From Bacillota bacterium (GTDB lineage: Bacteria > Bacillota > Clostridia > Acetivibrionales > JAMNXU01), in assembly GCA_023623175.1 (NCBI GenBank), contig JAMNXU010000003.1, positions 29,587-93,586 of the forward strand: a stretch of DNA of 64,000 bases, in the 5' to 3' direction. The position numbers and the translations under genes were made by a program. How positions within the stretch are numbered: the stretch's first letter is position 1; every line of letters begins with the position of its first letter. Below, one piece after another: positions 56,745 through 64,000 of this stretch. The notes under the pieces were generated by a model. That model was not told the DNA's origin. It did no database searches and saw nothing but the letters and a program-made list of their open reading frames with translations.

Positions 56745-56853
56745 GTATTCTCCTCCTAACAGTTTTTAACCTCCGCAATCCTCATTTCGCCGAAAAGACC
56801 CGTTTAAGGCACCGTTTCCGGCGATCAGACCGCGTGTGTTTTTTTCCTGAAGT

Positions 56854-56882
56854 AGTATATCACATGGTTTTGTTTTAATCAA
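56854..56882 (-). promoter_or_regulatory. Predicted sigma-A promoter of rpsB
   Basis: On the minus strand TTGATT (56877-56882), exactly 17 bases, then TATACT (56854-56859) preceded by TGA, an extended -10. It gives a leader of about 100 bases. Confidence 0.75.
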
Positions 56883-56941
56883 CAATTTTTTGCTGCAGAT
56901 ATTGAATTCAGGCATTTATTTGATATTTATTCTCCGCCAAA

Positions 56942-56970
56942 TTGATTTTTGGCCGATTAGGATATAATAT
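56942..56970 (+). promoter_or_regulatory. Candidate promoter and direct repeats before the AI-2E gene
   Basis: TTGATT at 56942 is followed by TATAAT at 15 bases or TAATAT at 17 bases. Just downstream ATACTGTAAT occurs twice, at 56975-56984 and 56988-56997, 13 bases apart. Together with the rpsB promoter this fills the 338-base divergent region; nothing else is apparent in it. Confidence 0.35.
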
Positions 56971-57082
56971 TATAATACTGTAATATTATACTGTAATTTT
57001 GCGCGACTATAATATTGCGCGGCCGGTATACATATTGTTATTATGACCGGAACTCAAATCCGACGCATTGAGGAGTTATTTT

Positions 57083-58174
57083 ATGGATGCAAGGCTCAAG
57101 GCCTATATGAAAGTTTCACTGAAAATACTTTTGTGGGCGGCGGTTTTTTTGTCCGTCCTGCTTGTCGTGTACAAACTCTTCTTTTACATACTTCCGTTCG
57201 CAATCGCATTTATCATCGCTTCATCCATAGAGCCCGCAATCCGGTACCTGATCAATAAAGCGAGAATGAAAAGGAAGCTGGCCGCTCCCCTCGTGCTGCT
57301 GGCCTTTTTCGGAATTTTCGGAACCATCCTGACAATTCTGGCAATAAGGTTAATATCTGAAATTGCCGACCTGACGCAGCAACTGCCGCAGTATTACAAC
57401 AAAATATACGGCAGCCTGAAAATGATTATTGACCGCGCTGCCGAGCTTTACGTCGAGCTTCCCAAAGAAATAACCGGCCAGGTCGAGCAGGTCATGTCTA
57501 ATTTTTCAAAATCCCTCGTGGACATGATCAACGCTTTCTTCAAGGCCATTTTAAATACTGCGGTCTCGATACCCGATGCCTTGATATTCCTTATTGTAAC
57601 CATCCTCGCCACATATTTTCTTGTCGTTGACCGCGAAACCATATACCGTTTTGTCCGCGCCCAGATACCGGACGAGGTATTCTACAGGGTCCGCAGTATC
57701 AAGAATGACTTGTTTTCTGCGCTGTTCGGGTATATAAGGGCTCAGCTCATCCTGATGACCGTCACTTTTTTTGAACTGTTCGCGGGTTTTTCGCTTATTG
57801 GCGTAAAGCATCCCCTCATCCTTGCGTTCATAATAAGCCTGATTGACGCCCTGCCGATATTGGGCACGGGCGGCGTAGTGATCCCGTGGGCTGTAATTTC
57901 GCTCCTGACAGGAGATATCAGGACCGGTATTTCGCTTTTTATTCTTTATATTGTCGTCCTTGTGGTAAGGCAGCTTATCGAGCCCAAGGTCCTGAGCCGG
58001 CAAATCGGACTGCATCCGCTGATAACGCTGCTGGCAATGTATACGGGTCTGCGCCTTATGGGATTCCTTGGCCTCGTAATCGGCCCTGTAACCGTGCTGA
58101 TCCTGAGAAACCTTTTTGCGGGCATGTTAAAGGGACTGTCTTTCAGGGATGCATTGATGAAGTACAGGCAATAG
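57083..58174 (+). CDS. AI-2E family membrane protein (YtvI-like)
   Basis: A 363-residue protein with about eight helices in the AI-2E/UPF0118 arrangement: a paired N-terminal hairpin, an amphipathic middle region (about 95-165) and a C-terminal bundle with LIDALPILGTGGVVIPWAVISLLTGD and EPKVLSRQIGLHPLITLLAMY. Family members export small molecules or act in sodium/proton exchange; a sporulation-linked branch is called YtvI. Neighbourhood with sigK makes that branch attractive but not proven. Start ATG 57083 is chosen because AGGAG lies six to seven bases upstream; a TTG 15 bases before it precedes that site. It is convergent with sigK. Confidence 0.88.
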   Translation: MDARLKAYMKVSLKILLWAAVFLSVLLVVYKLFFYILPFAIAFIIASSIEPAIRYLINKARMKRKLAAPLVLLAFFGIFGTILTILAIRLISEIADLTQQLPQYYNKIYGSLKMIIDRAAELYVELPKEITGQVEQVMSNFSKSLVDMINAFFKAILNTAVSIPDALIFLIVTILATYFLVVDRETIYRFVRAQIPDEVFYRVRSIKNDLFSALFGYIRAQLILMTVTFFELFAGFSLIGVKHPLILAFIISLIDALPILGTGGVVIPWAVISLLTGDIRTGISLFILYIVVLVVRQLIEPKVLSRQIGLHPLITLLAMYTGLRLMGFLGLVIGPVTVLILRNLFAGMLKGLSFRDALMKYRQ

Positions 58175-58216
58175 GTCCATGTAAGACAGCCCCTGTTTTT
58201 CCGGCTTTCCGGCTGG

Positions 58217-58927
58217 TTATTGGCAGCTTTCGGGCTGCAGTTCCCTGCTCAGCTTCTTGATTGCCTTTTTTTCTATCCTTGAAACATAGGATCTTGAGAT
58301 TCCGAGCATTTTCGCAATTTCCCTCTGTGTCCTTCCGTTGCCGTTCAAAAGGCCGTAACGCAGTTCAAGGACGAGTCTTTCGCGGTTTTTGAGCGCAGAT
58401 TTCATCTTGCTGTACAATTTTTTAACCTGCATTTTGAATTCAACCTCATCAAGGACTGATTCGGAATCGTTGCCCAAAAGATCGTTAAGCGTGATTTCAT
58501 TGCCTTCCTTGTCTACTCCGACAGGATCCTGGAGCGATACTTCGTTCTGGATTTTTTTGGATGACCTGATCTGCATGAGTATCTCGTTTTCAATGCAGCG
58601 GGCTGCATATGTAGCCAGCCTTGTGCCCTTGGACGCATCGAAGGTGGAAATCGCCTTGATAAGGCCGATGGTCCCTATAGAAATCAGGTCTTCGCTGTCA
58701 CTTCCGGATGTACTGTATTTTTTCACAATATGGGCAACCAGCCTTAGATTTCTTTCAATAAGAATGTTCCGGGCTTCCTCGTCACCGTTCCTATACATTT
58801 CGATATATCTGGATTCTTCTTCCGGTGTCAGCGGTTGCGGAAAGGAATTGGCGTTTGTGAGGTAACCGAAGAGAAAAAACGTGGAACCGAGAGCTTCGAT
58901 TATTGCTGAAACGAGAGCAGGAAGCAA
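58217..58927 (-). CDS. sigK: Late mother-cell sporulation sigma factor, pro-sigma-K
   Basis: Directs the last stage of mother-cell gene expression in sporulation. The 236 residues start with a hydrophobic pro-sequence (about 1-22) that leads into NSFPQPLTPEEE, closely matching the Bacillus pro-sigma-K processing region. Regions 2 (NLRLVAHIVKKY, DLISIGTIGLIKAISTFD, YAARCIENEI) and 4 (RTQREIAKMLGISRSYVSRIEKKAIKKL) are complete. The gene is uninterrupted, so no skin-type element splits it. Start TTG 58927 has AGGGGGTG six to seven bases upstream and gives the expected pro-sequence length; the GTG inside that site is less likely. A CATATATAT element upstream resembles a sigma-E -10 box. Confidence 0.94.
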   Translation of the reverse strand: MLPALVSAIIEALGSTFFLFGYLTNANSFPQPLTPEEESRYIEMYRNGDEEARNILIERNLRLVAHIVKKYSTSGSDSEDLISIGTIGLIKAISTFDASKGTRLATYAARCIENEILMQIRSSKKIQNEVSLQDPVGVDKEGNEITLNDLLGNDSESVLDEVEFKMQVKKLYSKMKSALKNRERLVLELRYGLLNGNGRTQREIAKMLGISRSYVSRIEKKAIKKLSRELQPESCQ

Positions 58928-59211
58928 TACAGGCACCCCCTAAAAACAGGCTACCTTATATATATATGAGCCGTTTTATCCAATAGTGCCTGTACGCATG
59001 AAATTATTCTGACCCATCCTTCAGGCGCCAGGGATCACCATGCTGACAATATTTATTTGTCCCTAACATTATATTACTATTACATATATAGTTTTTGTGC
59101 CATGTTGTTATTCCAATTATCTGAAACAAATCAGCGGAATAAACCGGGAAAGCTTTACGCGCGGCCGGTCACAGTGATCCTTTATGATATCAGGTTTCAC
59201 AATTGCCTGTT
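58928..59211. other. Intergenic region between the propeller gene and sigK
   Basis: These 284 bases hold the sigK leader and presumed mother-cell promoter region (about 58940-58985). The rest is downstream of the metallophosphoesterase gene, where no convincing terminator or open frame could be found. Confidence 0.5.
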
Positions 59212-61719
59212 TTACTGCTGTAAGCCGACGAAACAATAGACATTTCCGTCATAGGCTCCTATGACGACCATGTTGCCCGAAACGGCGGGAGAAGAGTTAA
59301 CCCACGTCCCAATGGCGTAACTCCATAACTTCTGTCCCGTTTTCAGGTCAACGGCATAGAAATGCCCGTCCTTAGATCCTGCATATACCGTGTCTCCGCT
59401 GACGGCGGGCGACGACTCTATATCTCCTCCTGCCCTGAAACACCAGCGCTCTTCATGGCTGTTTTTGTCAATGCACACGAGGTATCTGCCCGCGGGATAA
59501 ACAACAAAATCCTCTGTCACCGCAATATAAGCCCTGCCCTCGTTGGCCGCTGCCTTGACATAATGCCATAGATACCGGCCTGTCTTCGCGTCTATGACCT
59601 CGAGGCTGCCCCTTTCGGTCCGCAGGTACAGGCAGCCGTCCGAAAGAGTGGGACCGGTTCTGAAGCGCGACGGCACCGAGGGATAATACCTCCAGAGCTC
59701 CCGCCCCGTTTTGGTTGAAACGGCGCAAAGATAACGCCCGTCTCCCGTAAAGTATGCAATTCCGTCGTTCACAAGCGGCGCTCCCAGGCGGTCCGAATCC
59801 CCGTAGCCGTCTTCATCGGGGCGAAACTCCCATATCTTCTTCCCGGATCTGGCTTCAACGGCAAGCAGTCCATGCCCGATATTCACATAGACTACGCCGT
59901 TGTCGAGAACCGGCGCGGCATGACTCCATGCCCTCTGGACACCGTCCTCCTGCATGCCCGTCCTGTGCACCCACAACATTTTTCCACATTCCGATGAAAA
60001 CGCATAGACGTTTCCGCGTATGTCAGTAACATACACGACGCCGTCGGCGACGGTCGGAGCGCAGTCAACGGGAGCAGCCACATTGATGCGCCACACGGGC
60101 TCACCGGTTTCCGTATTGATTGCCGCCACGGCATGATTTTTGACTCCGTTTTCGTCCCTCATTCCTATAAACACCCTGCCGTCGGCTATCGACGGAGATG
60201 CTGCCAAAATGCTTCCGCCGCCGAAATAAGTCCAGGCAAGCCTCAGCGGTGGTTTAACGATATCTGCCGCATGTCCGCTTCTCCTGGTGTCGCCGTGCAT
60301 GCATGCCCACCGGCCCCCGGCACAAGGCTTATTTATTTTATCAGCCTCAACCGCCGTAAAGACGCAGCATTTCTCCAGGATCTCCCCTTCGGCAGACCCT
60401 TCATCTAAACCAGGTGCAACGTACGCATCGGAATTCCTGTTCCCCGCGCAGAACTCCGCTTCAACTTCGAGCCGGTGCATTCCGGGCAAAATGCCCGAAG
60501 CAGGCCGTTCCGATACCCAGGACCACAAGCCTTTGCGTTTCAAGGGTTGCCAGCCTCCTTCATCGATCCTGTACCGGAGATGCCTGATTTTCCTAACCGT
60601 ATCGAAGGCATTGACATGGACAAAAAACGGGCGGCCCGCTGCAATAACGCTGTCCGGCCCCGGATTCACCAGTGTCAGGCTTTTTTCAATTCCGAAGGGA
60701 ACATATTCATGGCTGATATTTCCATCCTCATAAATGTTTATTATCCTGAACCCTTCGGGACTCCCGTCCTGGGGCTCCCGCAACGCCGCGGTCTGTATAT
60801 GTTCGGCTCCTTTTATGACAGTTGCGTCAATATCATTGCTGTGCTGGTGTCCCGTGAGTACAAGGGCCACGTTGTATTTGCGCAGGATGTCCAGGAGACC
60901 GCCCTGGTTTTTGGCCTCGGGGGAATTGAATGGCATGTGGCCTGTAACGATAATTTTCTTTCCTTCCGGCACCGCCGCCAGGTCCTGTTTCAGCCATTCA
61001 AGCTGATCCTCTTCCTTTTGCCCGCAATTGTTTTCAAGCACGACAAAATGACAGCCGCAATAATCGAAGGAATACCATTCGGGGCCGATGAATTCGCGGT
61101 AATTCTGTACCAGGGATTTGTACGTGCCGTCTCGGTTTACGTCGCGCAAATCATGGTTGCCCGCCGCGGGCCATATCATAAGTGAAGAGATCGAAGTCGC
61201 CCCGGCATGGGCTTCGAACTCTTCCGGCGAAGCCCTGTCGCCGAAGTCGCCCCCGGTAATAATAAAATCCGCTTCGGACGCATATTCGTTTATCTGGGCA
61301 AGCTGCCTCTTAAGCCTCTCTTTCTCAACGTCAACGGACGGGTTTGCATACCGGGCTGTATGGGTATCGGTTATGAAAATGAACCTGCCAGCTTTCTTAT
61401 ATCCGGCCTCTCCGCTTCGCTCCGCCACAGGCACAAGTTCCAGGGTTATTTCGCGCGTTTCCCCGGCTTGCAGGTTTTCTATCCTCTCGAAAAATTTCGG
61501 TATCCTGGCTTCGTTCACGGGCACGGTGTAGCCCTCGGGAACAGTGACAAAAACAATGGCGGTTTTTCTTCTGCAAGGATCAACCTGCAGAAGGAAATAA
61601 CCGTCTTTATCAGTCCTCGTGACACTTTTCCCGTCGGAAACCACTGCTCCGGGCACGCCCTTTGAGTCCGGAGCGGTTATAACCCTGCCCTTTATCGTTG
61701 CCGGACTACAACTCTTCAT
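59212..61719 (-). CDS. Metallophosphoesterase fused to a PQQ-type beta-propeller, cytoplasmic
   Basis: An 835-residue multidomain protein. Residues about 7-95 are a carboxypeptidase-regulatory/MetallophosN-like beta domain. Residues 110-300 form a calcineurin-like phosphoesterase with the complete metal set: D118-x-H120, GDFGD at 157-161, GNHD at 187-190, GH261 and GH291-x-H293. An Ig-like part (about 350-460) follows. Residues 475-835 are a PQQ-type beta-propeller, with repeats such as SPSIADGRVFIG, APTVADGVVYVTD and SPAVSGDTVYAGSKDG, each followed by an A-x-TG-x2-LW-type strand, about seven blades. There is no signal peptide, and an in-frame TGA directly before the ATG rules out a longer start. 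It overlaps the GH2 gene by 14 bases, so the two act together. The substrate is unknown. Confidence 0.88.
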   Translation of the reverse strand: MKSCSPATIKGRVITAPDSKGVPGAVVSDGKSVTRTDKDGYFLLQVDPCRRKTAIVFVTVPEGYTVPVNEARIPKFFERIENLQAGETREITLELVPVAERSGEAGYKKAGRFIFITDTHTARYANPSVDVEKERLKRQLAQINEYASEADFIITGGDFGDRASPEEFEAHAGATSISSLMIWPAAGNHDLRDVNRDGTYKSLVQNYREFIGPEWYSFDYCGCHFVVLENNCGQKEEDQLEWLKQDLAAVPEGKKIIVTGHMPFNSPEAKNQGGLLDILRKYNVALVLTGHQHSNDIDATVIKGAEHIQTAALREPQDGSPEGFRIINIYEDGNISHEYVPFGIEKSLTLVNPGPDSVIAAGRPFFVHVNAFDTVRKIRHLRYRIDEGGWQPLKRKGLWSWVSERPASGILPGMHRLEVEAEFCAGNRNSDAYVAPGLDEGSAEGEILEKCCVFTAVEADKINKPCAGGRWACMHGDTRRSGHAADIVKPPLRLAWTYFGGGSILAASPSIADGRVFIGMRDENGVKNHAVAAINTETGEPVWRINVAAPVDCAPTVADGVVYVTDIRGNVYAFSSECGKMLWVHRTGMQEDGVQRAWSHAAPVLDNGVVYVNIGHGLLAVEARSGKKIWEFRPDEDGYGDSDRLGAPLVNDGIAYFTGDGRYLCAVSTKTGRELWRYYPSVPSRFRTGPTLSDGCLYLRTERGSLEVIDAKTGRYLWHYVKAAANEGRAYIAVTEDFVVYPAGRYLVCIDKNSHEERWCFRAGGDIESSPAVSGDTVYAGSKDGHFYAVDLKTGQKLWSYAIGTWVNSSPAVSGNMVVIGAYDGNVYCFVGLQQ

Positions 61720-63412
61720 AAAGTTTTTTCACCGTCCAGTATGCCTGCTTCGGTTTCCTGTATTCATTTACAAGCCCCTTGTTGTTGAAGCTTCTCGGCC
61801 TCTCCAGCGCCATTTCCCTTGCTGTGCGTATGTCGCAGTACTGCCAGACATACATGCCTATAATATCCGGAACATTGGAAAAGAGCCTTATTGTATAATC
61901 AAGATATTTATCCTGGTAATTTTCAGTCCATTTCGGACCTTCAAAGGTGTTTTCACCATATATCCCGCCGGCGCCGAATTCCGAGATGATAATGGGCATA
62001 TGGGAAAGGTTTTCATTTTGGAGCTTTTCTTTCAGCGCGGCTATACAATCGACCCACTTTTCAATGTTTCCGTCATACCATCCGAAATATTTATTGATGC
62101 TAACAATATCCACAAGGGAAAAGCATATGTCATCCAGCGGATACATTGAAGCATAAGTCAGCGGACGCGTTTTATCAATGCTCCTGATCTTGTCGGCAAA
62201 AGCCCTCGTAATTTCATAGGCTGCCGGTATCCTGGTATCTATTTCGTTGTGCAGCCCCCAGACAAATATGCATGGATGGTGGTAGTCGCGCCTGACCATC
62301 TCCTCGTGCATTTTCAGCCCCCTTTCAAGCACGAGCGGGTTTTTCAGCGACTCTTCGCGGAATCCCCACATGGGTATTTCCTCCCAGAACAGTATCCCTT
62401 CCTGGTCGCACAGGTCAAGGAAAATTTCCGCGTTGGGGTAATGGGAACCGCGTATTGTGTTGCATCCGAGGTTCTTGATAATATCCATATCCTTTTTCAT
62501 AAGCTTGTAAGGAAGCGCAAAACCCCAGTCGGGATGGTCCTCGTGGCGGTTCACGCCCTTGAGGCGTACTTCCCTGTTGTTTATATACAGTTTTTTATTT
62601 TTTATCTCAATTTTTCTGAATCCGATTCGTTCCGTTAAATCGTCATTTCCTGTCTCAAACCGTACCATGTACAGGTTCGGTTCGCCGGGATTCCAGAGCT
62701 TGACTCCTTCCAGCGGCAGTCCTTCGACTTTGATTACGCTTTCTTTTTCAGCTTTGAATTCCACCGTATGGAATTTCCGCTCGTTGATGTATATGTCAAG
62801 ATATGCCGGTCCGGCGTTATGCCCGGCCCCGGTGTTTTTCGAAAAACTCTGCACCGTTACTTCAAAATCCAAAAGGGCATTTTCGAGTTTCTCATCGAGC
62901 CTGTAGTCGATCCTGCAATCCTTGATCCATAAATCCCCAAGTTCCATTATCTCGACACTGCGCGTTATCCCGCCGTAATGGTACCAGTCGACCCTTGCAA
63001 GCGGTATCGTGTCGATGTCACTGTGGGTGTTGTCAACGCATACCACGAGAGAGTGTTCTCCCGCGGGCAGGTTTTCCACAACGAAATTGAAACCCGTAAA
63101 TCCGCCGTAATGTCCCCCGAGATGATTCCCGTCAAGATAAACCTCTGCCTGTCCCGTCACGCCATGGAACAAAATATTGATGTTTTCGGATCTTGTGCGG
63201 AATTTTTTCGCGTACCACGCTTTTCCTTCGTATTCATACAGACCCAGTTCATTGTTCCAGCATGAAGGGACAACAATATCAACCGCATCCCCGGGAAAAT
63301 GCTTATACCATTCTTCTTTCTCTCCCCTGCCTGCAGGGTCGGTTTTAAATTTCCAGATGCCGTCGAGGCAATATGTACATCTCTTCCTGTGCCTTTCAAA
63401 CAGCCGTATCAT
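61706..63412 (-). CDS. uidA: Glycoside hydrolase family 2, beta-glucuronidase-like
   Basis: A 568-residue cytoplasmic glycosidase with the GH2 order: jelly-roll sugar-binding domain (about 10-165), Ig-like domain (about 170-270) and TIM barrel (about 275-568). The acid/base is Glu390 in WGLHNEID and the nucleophile is Glu478 in IISEFGAGG. The C-terminal segment FNNKGLVNEYRKPK (from about residue 542) carries the N-x-K motif that in beta-glucuronidases contacts the glucuronate carboxylate, which supports this call over beta-galactosidase. No signal peptide is present. Start ATG 63412 has AAGGAG about nine bases upstream; an upstream in-frame TTG includes no such site. It is the first gene of a two-gene operon with the phosphoesterase-propeller. 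No transporter or regulator is adjacent. Confidence 0.9.
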   Translation of the reverse strand: MIRLFERHRKRCTYCLDGIWKFKTDPAGRGEKEEWYKHFPGDAVDIVVPSCWNNELGLYEYEGKAWYAKKFRTRSENINILFHGVTGQAEVYLDGNHLGGHYGGFTGFNFVVENLPAGEHSLVVCVDNTHSDIDTIPLARVDWYHYGGITRSVEIMELGDLWIKDCRIDYRLDEKLENALLDFEVTVQSFSKNTGAGHNAGPAYLDIYINERKFHTVEFKAEKESVIKVEGLPLEGVKLWNPGEPNLYMVRFETGNDDLTERIGFRKIEIKNKKLYINNREVRLKGVNRHEDHPDWGFALPYKLMKKDMDIIKNLGCNTIRGSHYPNAEIFLDLCDQEGILFWEEIPMWGFREESLKNPLVLERGLKMHEEMVRRDYHHPCIFVWGLHNEIDTRIPAAYEITRAFADKIRSIDKTRPLTYASMYPLDDICFSLVDIVSINKYFGWYDGNIEKWVDCIAALKEKLQNENLSHMPIIISEFGAGGIYGENTFEGPKWTENYQDKYLDYTIRLFSNVPDIIGMYVWQYCDIRTAREMALERPRSFNNKGLVNEYRKPKQAYWTVKKLYEEL

Positions 63413-63472
63413 GCAACATACACTCCTTGGCAATCAGTATTTTTCTGCAGAATTGTTTTAAATAACATTTGT

Positions 63473-63481
63473 ATTATACCA
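63473..63481 (-). promoter_or_regulatory. Extended -10 promoter candidate of the GH2 operon
   Basis: On the minus strand TGG is followed directly by TATAAT (63473-63478). No consensus -35 exists 17 bases upstream, where the terminator hairpin lies. A perfect TTCTGCAGAA palindrome at 63443-63452, between the start point and the gene, could be an operator. Confidence 0.45.
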
Positions 63482-63484
63482 GAT

Positions 63485-63518
63485 AAAAAAACACGCTCCC
63501 ATACGGGGAACGCTTTTT
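63485..63518. terminator. Bidirectional terminator between the GH2 operon and the CRISPR array
   Basis: CGCTCCC (63494-63500) pairs with GGGAACG (63506-63512, one wobble) around a 5-base loop. The minus strand continues TGTTTTTTT and the plus strand CTTTTT. It would stop transcripts coming from the CRISPR side before they enter the GH2 operon. Confidence 0.7.
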
Positions 63519-63657
63519 GGCGAAATTTATATTCTTTTCGATTCACCTTCAACGGTCGCGCGACCTTTTACACTCCTGGCAGGCGTCCTCAGAAATTAAT
63601 CCGCTTGGCATCCATCATTCCCCCTTTTGAAGTTCTATTATTCTTTCAAACATCTCA

Positions 63658-63890
63658 CCACCAATCCACGCACCCTGTGTAGGGTGCGACATACGCCTAC
63701 TCCGTACCTTCCTAAATTTGCAACATTTCAATCCACGCACCCTGTGTAGGGTGCGACCCTGTTTTCTTATCATAATTCAGTAGCCCTTGATAATTTCAAT
63801 CCACGCACCCTGTGTAGGGTGCGACTCCGACGATAACATAACCGGCGCACCCCAGAAGTATTTCAATCCACGCACCCTGTGTAGGGTGTT
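63658..63890 (-). CRISPR. Short type I-C CRISPR array: four repeats, three spacers, eroded ends
   Basis: The 33-base repeat reads, on the minus strand, GTCGCACCC, ACAC-type loop, GGGTGCGTGGATTGAAAT, which is the type I-C consensus with an internal CGCACCCT/AGGGTGCG stem. Complete copies lie at 63725-63757 and 63793-63825. The copy at 63658-63690 has lost the last four bases (only 63662-63690 match) and the copy at 63860-63888 has lost the first four to five. The three spacers are 34, 35 and 34 bases (63691-63724, 63758-63792, 63826-63859) and unrelated to one another. Orientation is taken from the repeat, so the leader would be to the right. The leader-side repeat is the damaged one, which suggests the array no longer acquires spacers. 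No cas gene is in the window. Confidence 0.92.
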
Positions 63891-63950
63891 AATGCTACTC
63901 TAAAATCATACCACATACCGGGAAAAAATTAGGCCACCTTAATCAAATTT

Positions 63951-63987
63951 CCTGTATGATTATGTTGACCAAACATCATCGTACAGG
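63951..63987 (+). promoter_or_regulatory. Long hairpin abutting the ribosome site of an incoming gene
   Basis: Bases 63951-63966 and 63972-63987 form a 16-base stem with one G-U pair and one mismatch around a 5-base loop. The 3' arm ends in CAGG and includes the first bases of AGGAGG (63985-63990), so the ribosome site is half buried. Such hairpins occur in front of transposase genes or translationally controlled genes. Confidence 0.6.
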
Positions 63988-63997
63988 AGGAAAGGAT

Positions 63998-64000
63998 ATG
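63998..64000 (+). CDS. Start codon of a gene running off the right edge
   Basis: ATG at 63998 follows AGGAGG with seven bases spacing, so a well-expressed gene probably begins here. Only the first codon is visible, so its identity cannot be given. The hairpin just upstream and the eroded CRISPR end make a mobile-element gene one possibility. Confidence 0.5.

Noticed and set aside
58217..58927. Possible skin-like element in sigK
   Set aside because: The sigK frame is continuous from pro-sequence to region 4 with no recombinase gene nearby.
63520..63657. Possible remnant of a cas gene between the terminator and the CRISPR array
   Set aside because: Only very short frames exist (for example a 12-codon one on the minus strand); none could be matched to Cas2 or another Cas protein with confidence.

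Overview
This window reads as a chromosomal segment of a spore-forming, low-to-mid GC Firmicute of the class Clostridia. The evidence is an uninterrupted sigK with a pro-sequence, spoVD and a SpoVE/FtsW-type protein in the division cluster, a Gram-positive PolC, YlxR/YlxQ inside the nusA-infB operon, a meso-DAP type MurE, and strong AGGAGG ribosome sites with many TTG and GTG starts. A cellulolytic or hemicellulolytic Clostridia lineage (Thermoclostridium/Acetivibrio-like) would fit the sugar hydrolases, but that placement is inference. I saw no rRNA or tRNA genes.

Layout. 1-2157: a two-component system on the minus strand, with the kinase cut by the left edge. 2462-7423 (plus): an iron-sulfur aldo/keto reductase, a GH4 alpha-galactosidase, YchF and DAHP synthase. 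7442-13542 (minus): a membrane GGDEF protein, then the operon polA-coaE-lytic transglycosylase-EamA exporter. 13683-15633 (minus): an ECF sigma factor with its membrane anti-sigma factor. 15709-26223 (minus): the division/cell-wall (dcw) cluster mraZ-rsmH-ftsL-spoVD-murE-murF-mraY-ftsW. It lacks murD, murG and ftsQ/divIB and ends at a murA fragment that stops just after the active-site cysteine. 26429-31315 (minus): lgt-rodA and a pair of M16 peptidases, followed by a tiny plus-strand membrane protein.

31878-56744 is one long minus-strand housekeeping block in typical Clostridia order: rpsB-tsf-pyrH-frr-(PASTA miniprotein)-uppS-cdsA-dxr-rseP-ispG-polC, then rimP-nusA-rnpM-ylxQ-infB-rbfA-nrnA-truB-ribF-leuS. 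It couples translation, isoprenoid and lipid-carrier synthesis, replication and membrane proteolysis. Good sigma-A promoters can be read in front of rpsB, uppS, rimP, mraZ, spoVD and ymfF. Most have TTGATT or a near relative as the -35 box with 17-bp spacing. 57083-58927: an AI-2E family (YtvI-like) membrane protein convergent with sigK.

59212-64000 is the accessory end. It holds a beta-glucuronidase-like GH2 gene that overlaps an unusual cytoplasmic metallophosphoesterase fused to a PQQ-type beta-propeller, a bidirectional terminator, and a four-repeat type I-C CRISPR array with eroded outer repeats and no cas genes in view. Just before the right edge, a strong hairpin overlaps the ribosome site of a gene that starts at the last codon.

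The most unusual items are the GH2/metallophosphoesterase-propeller pair, the murA remnant at the broken end of the dcw cluster, the degenerate 19-bp repeat field between truB and ribF, the start-less PASTA miniprotein after frr, and the eroded CRISPR array. Start sites were adjusted where a Shine-Dalgarno sequence clearly favours an internal codon; each such choice is stated.
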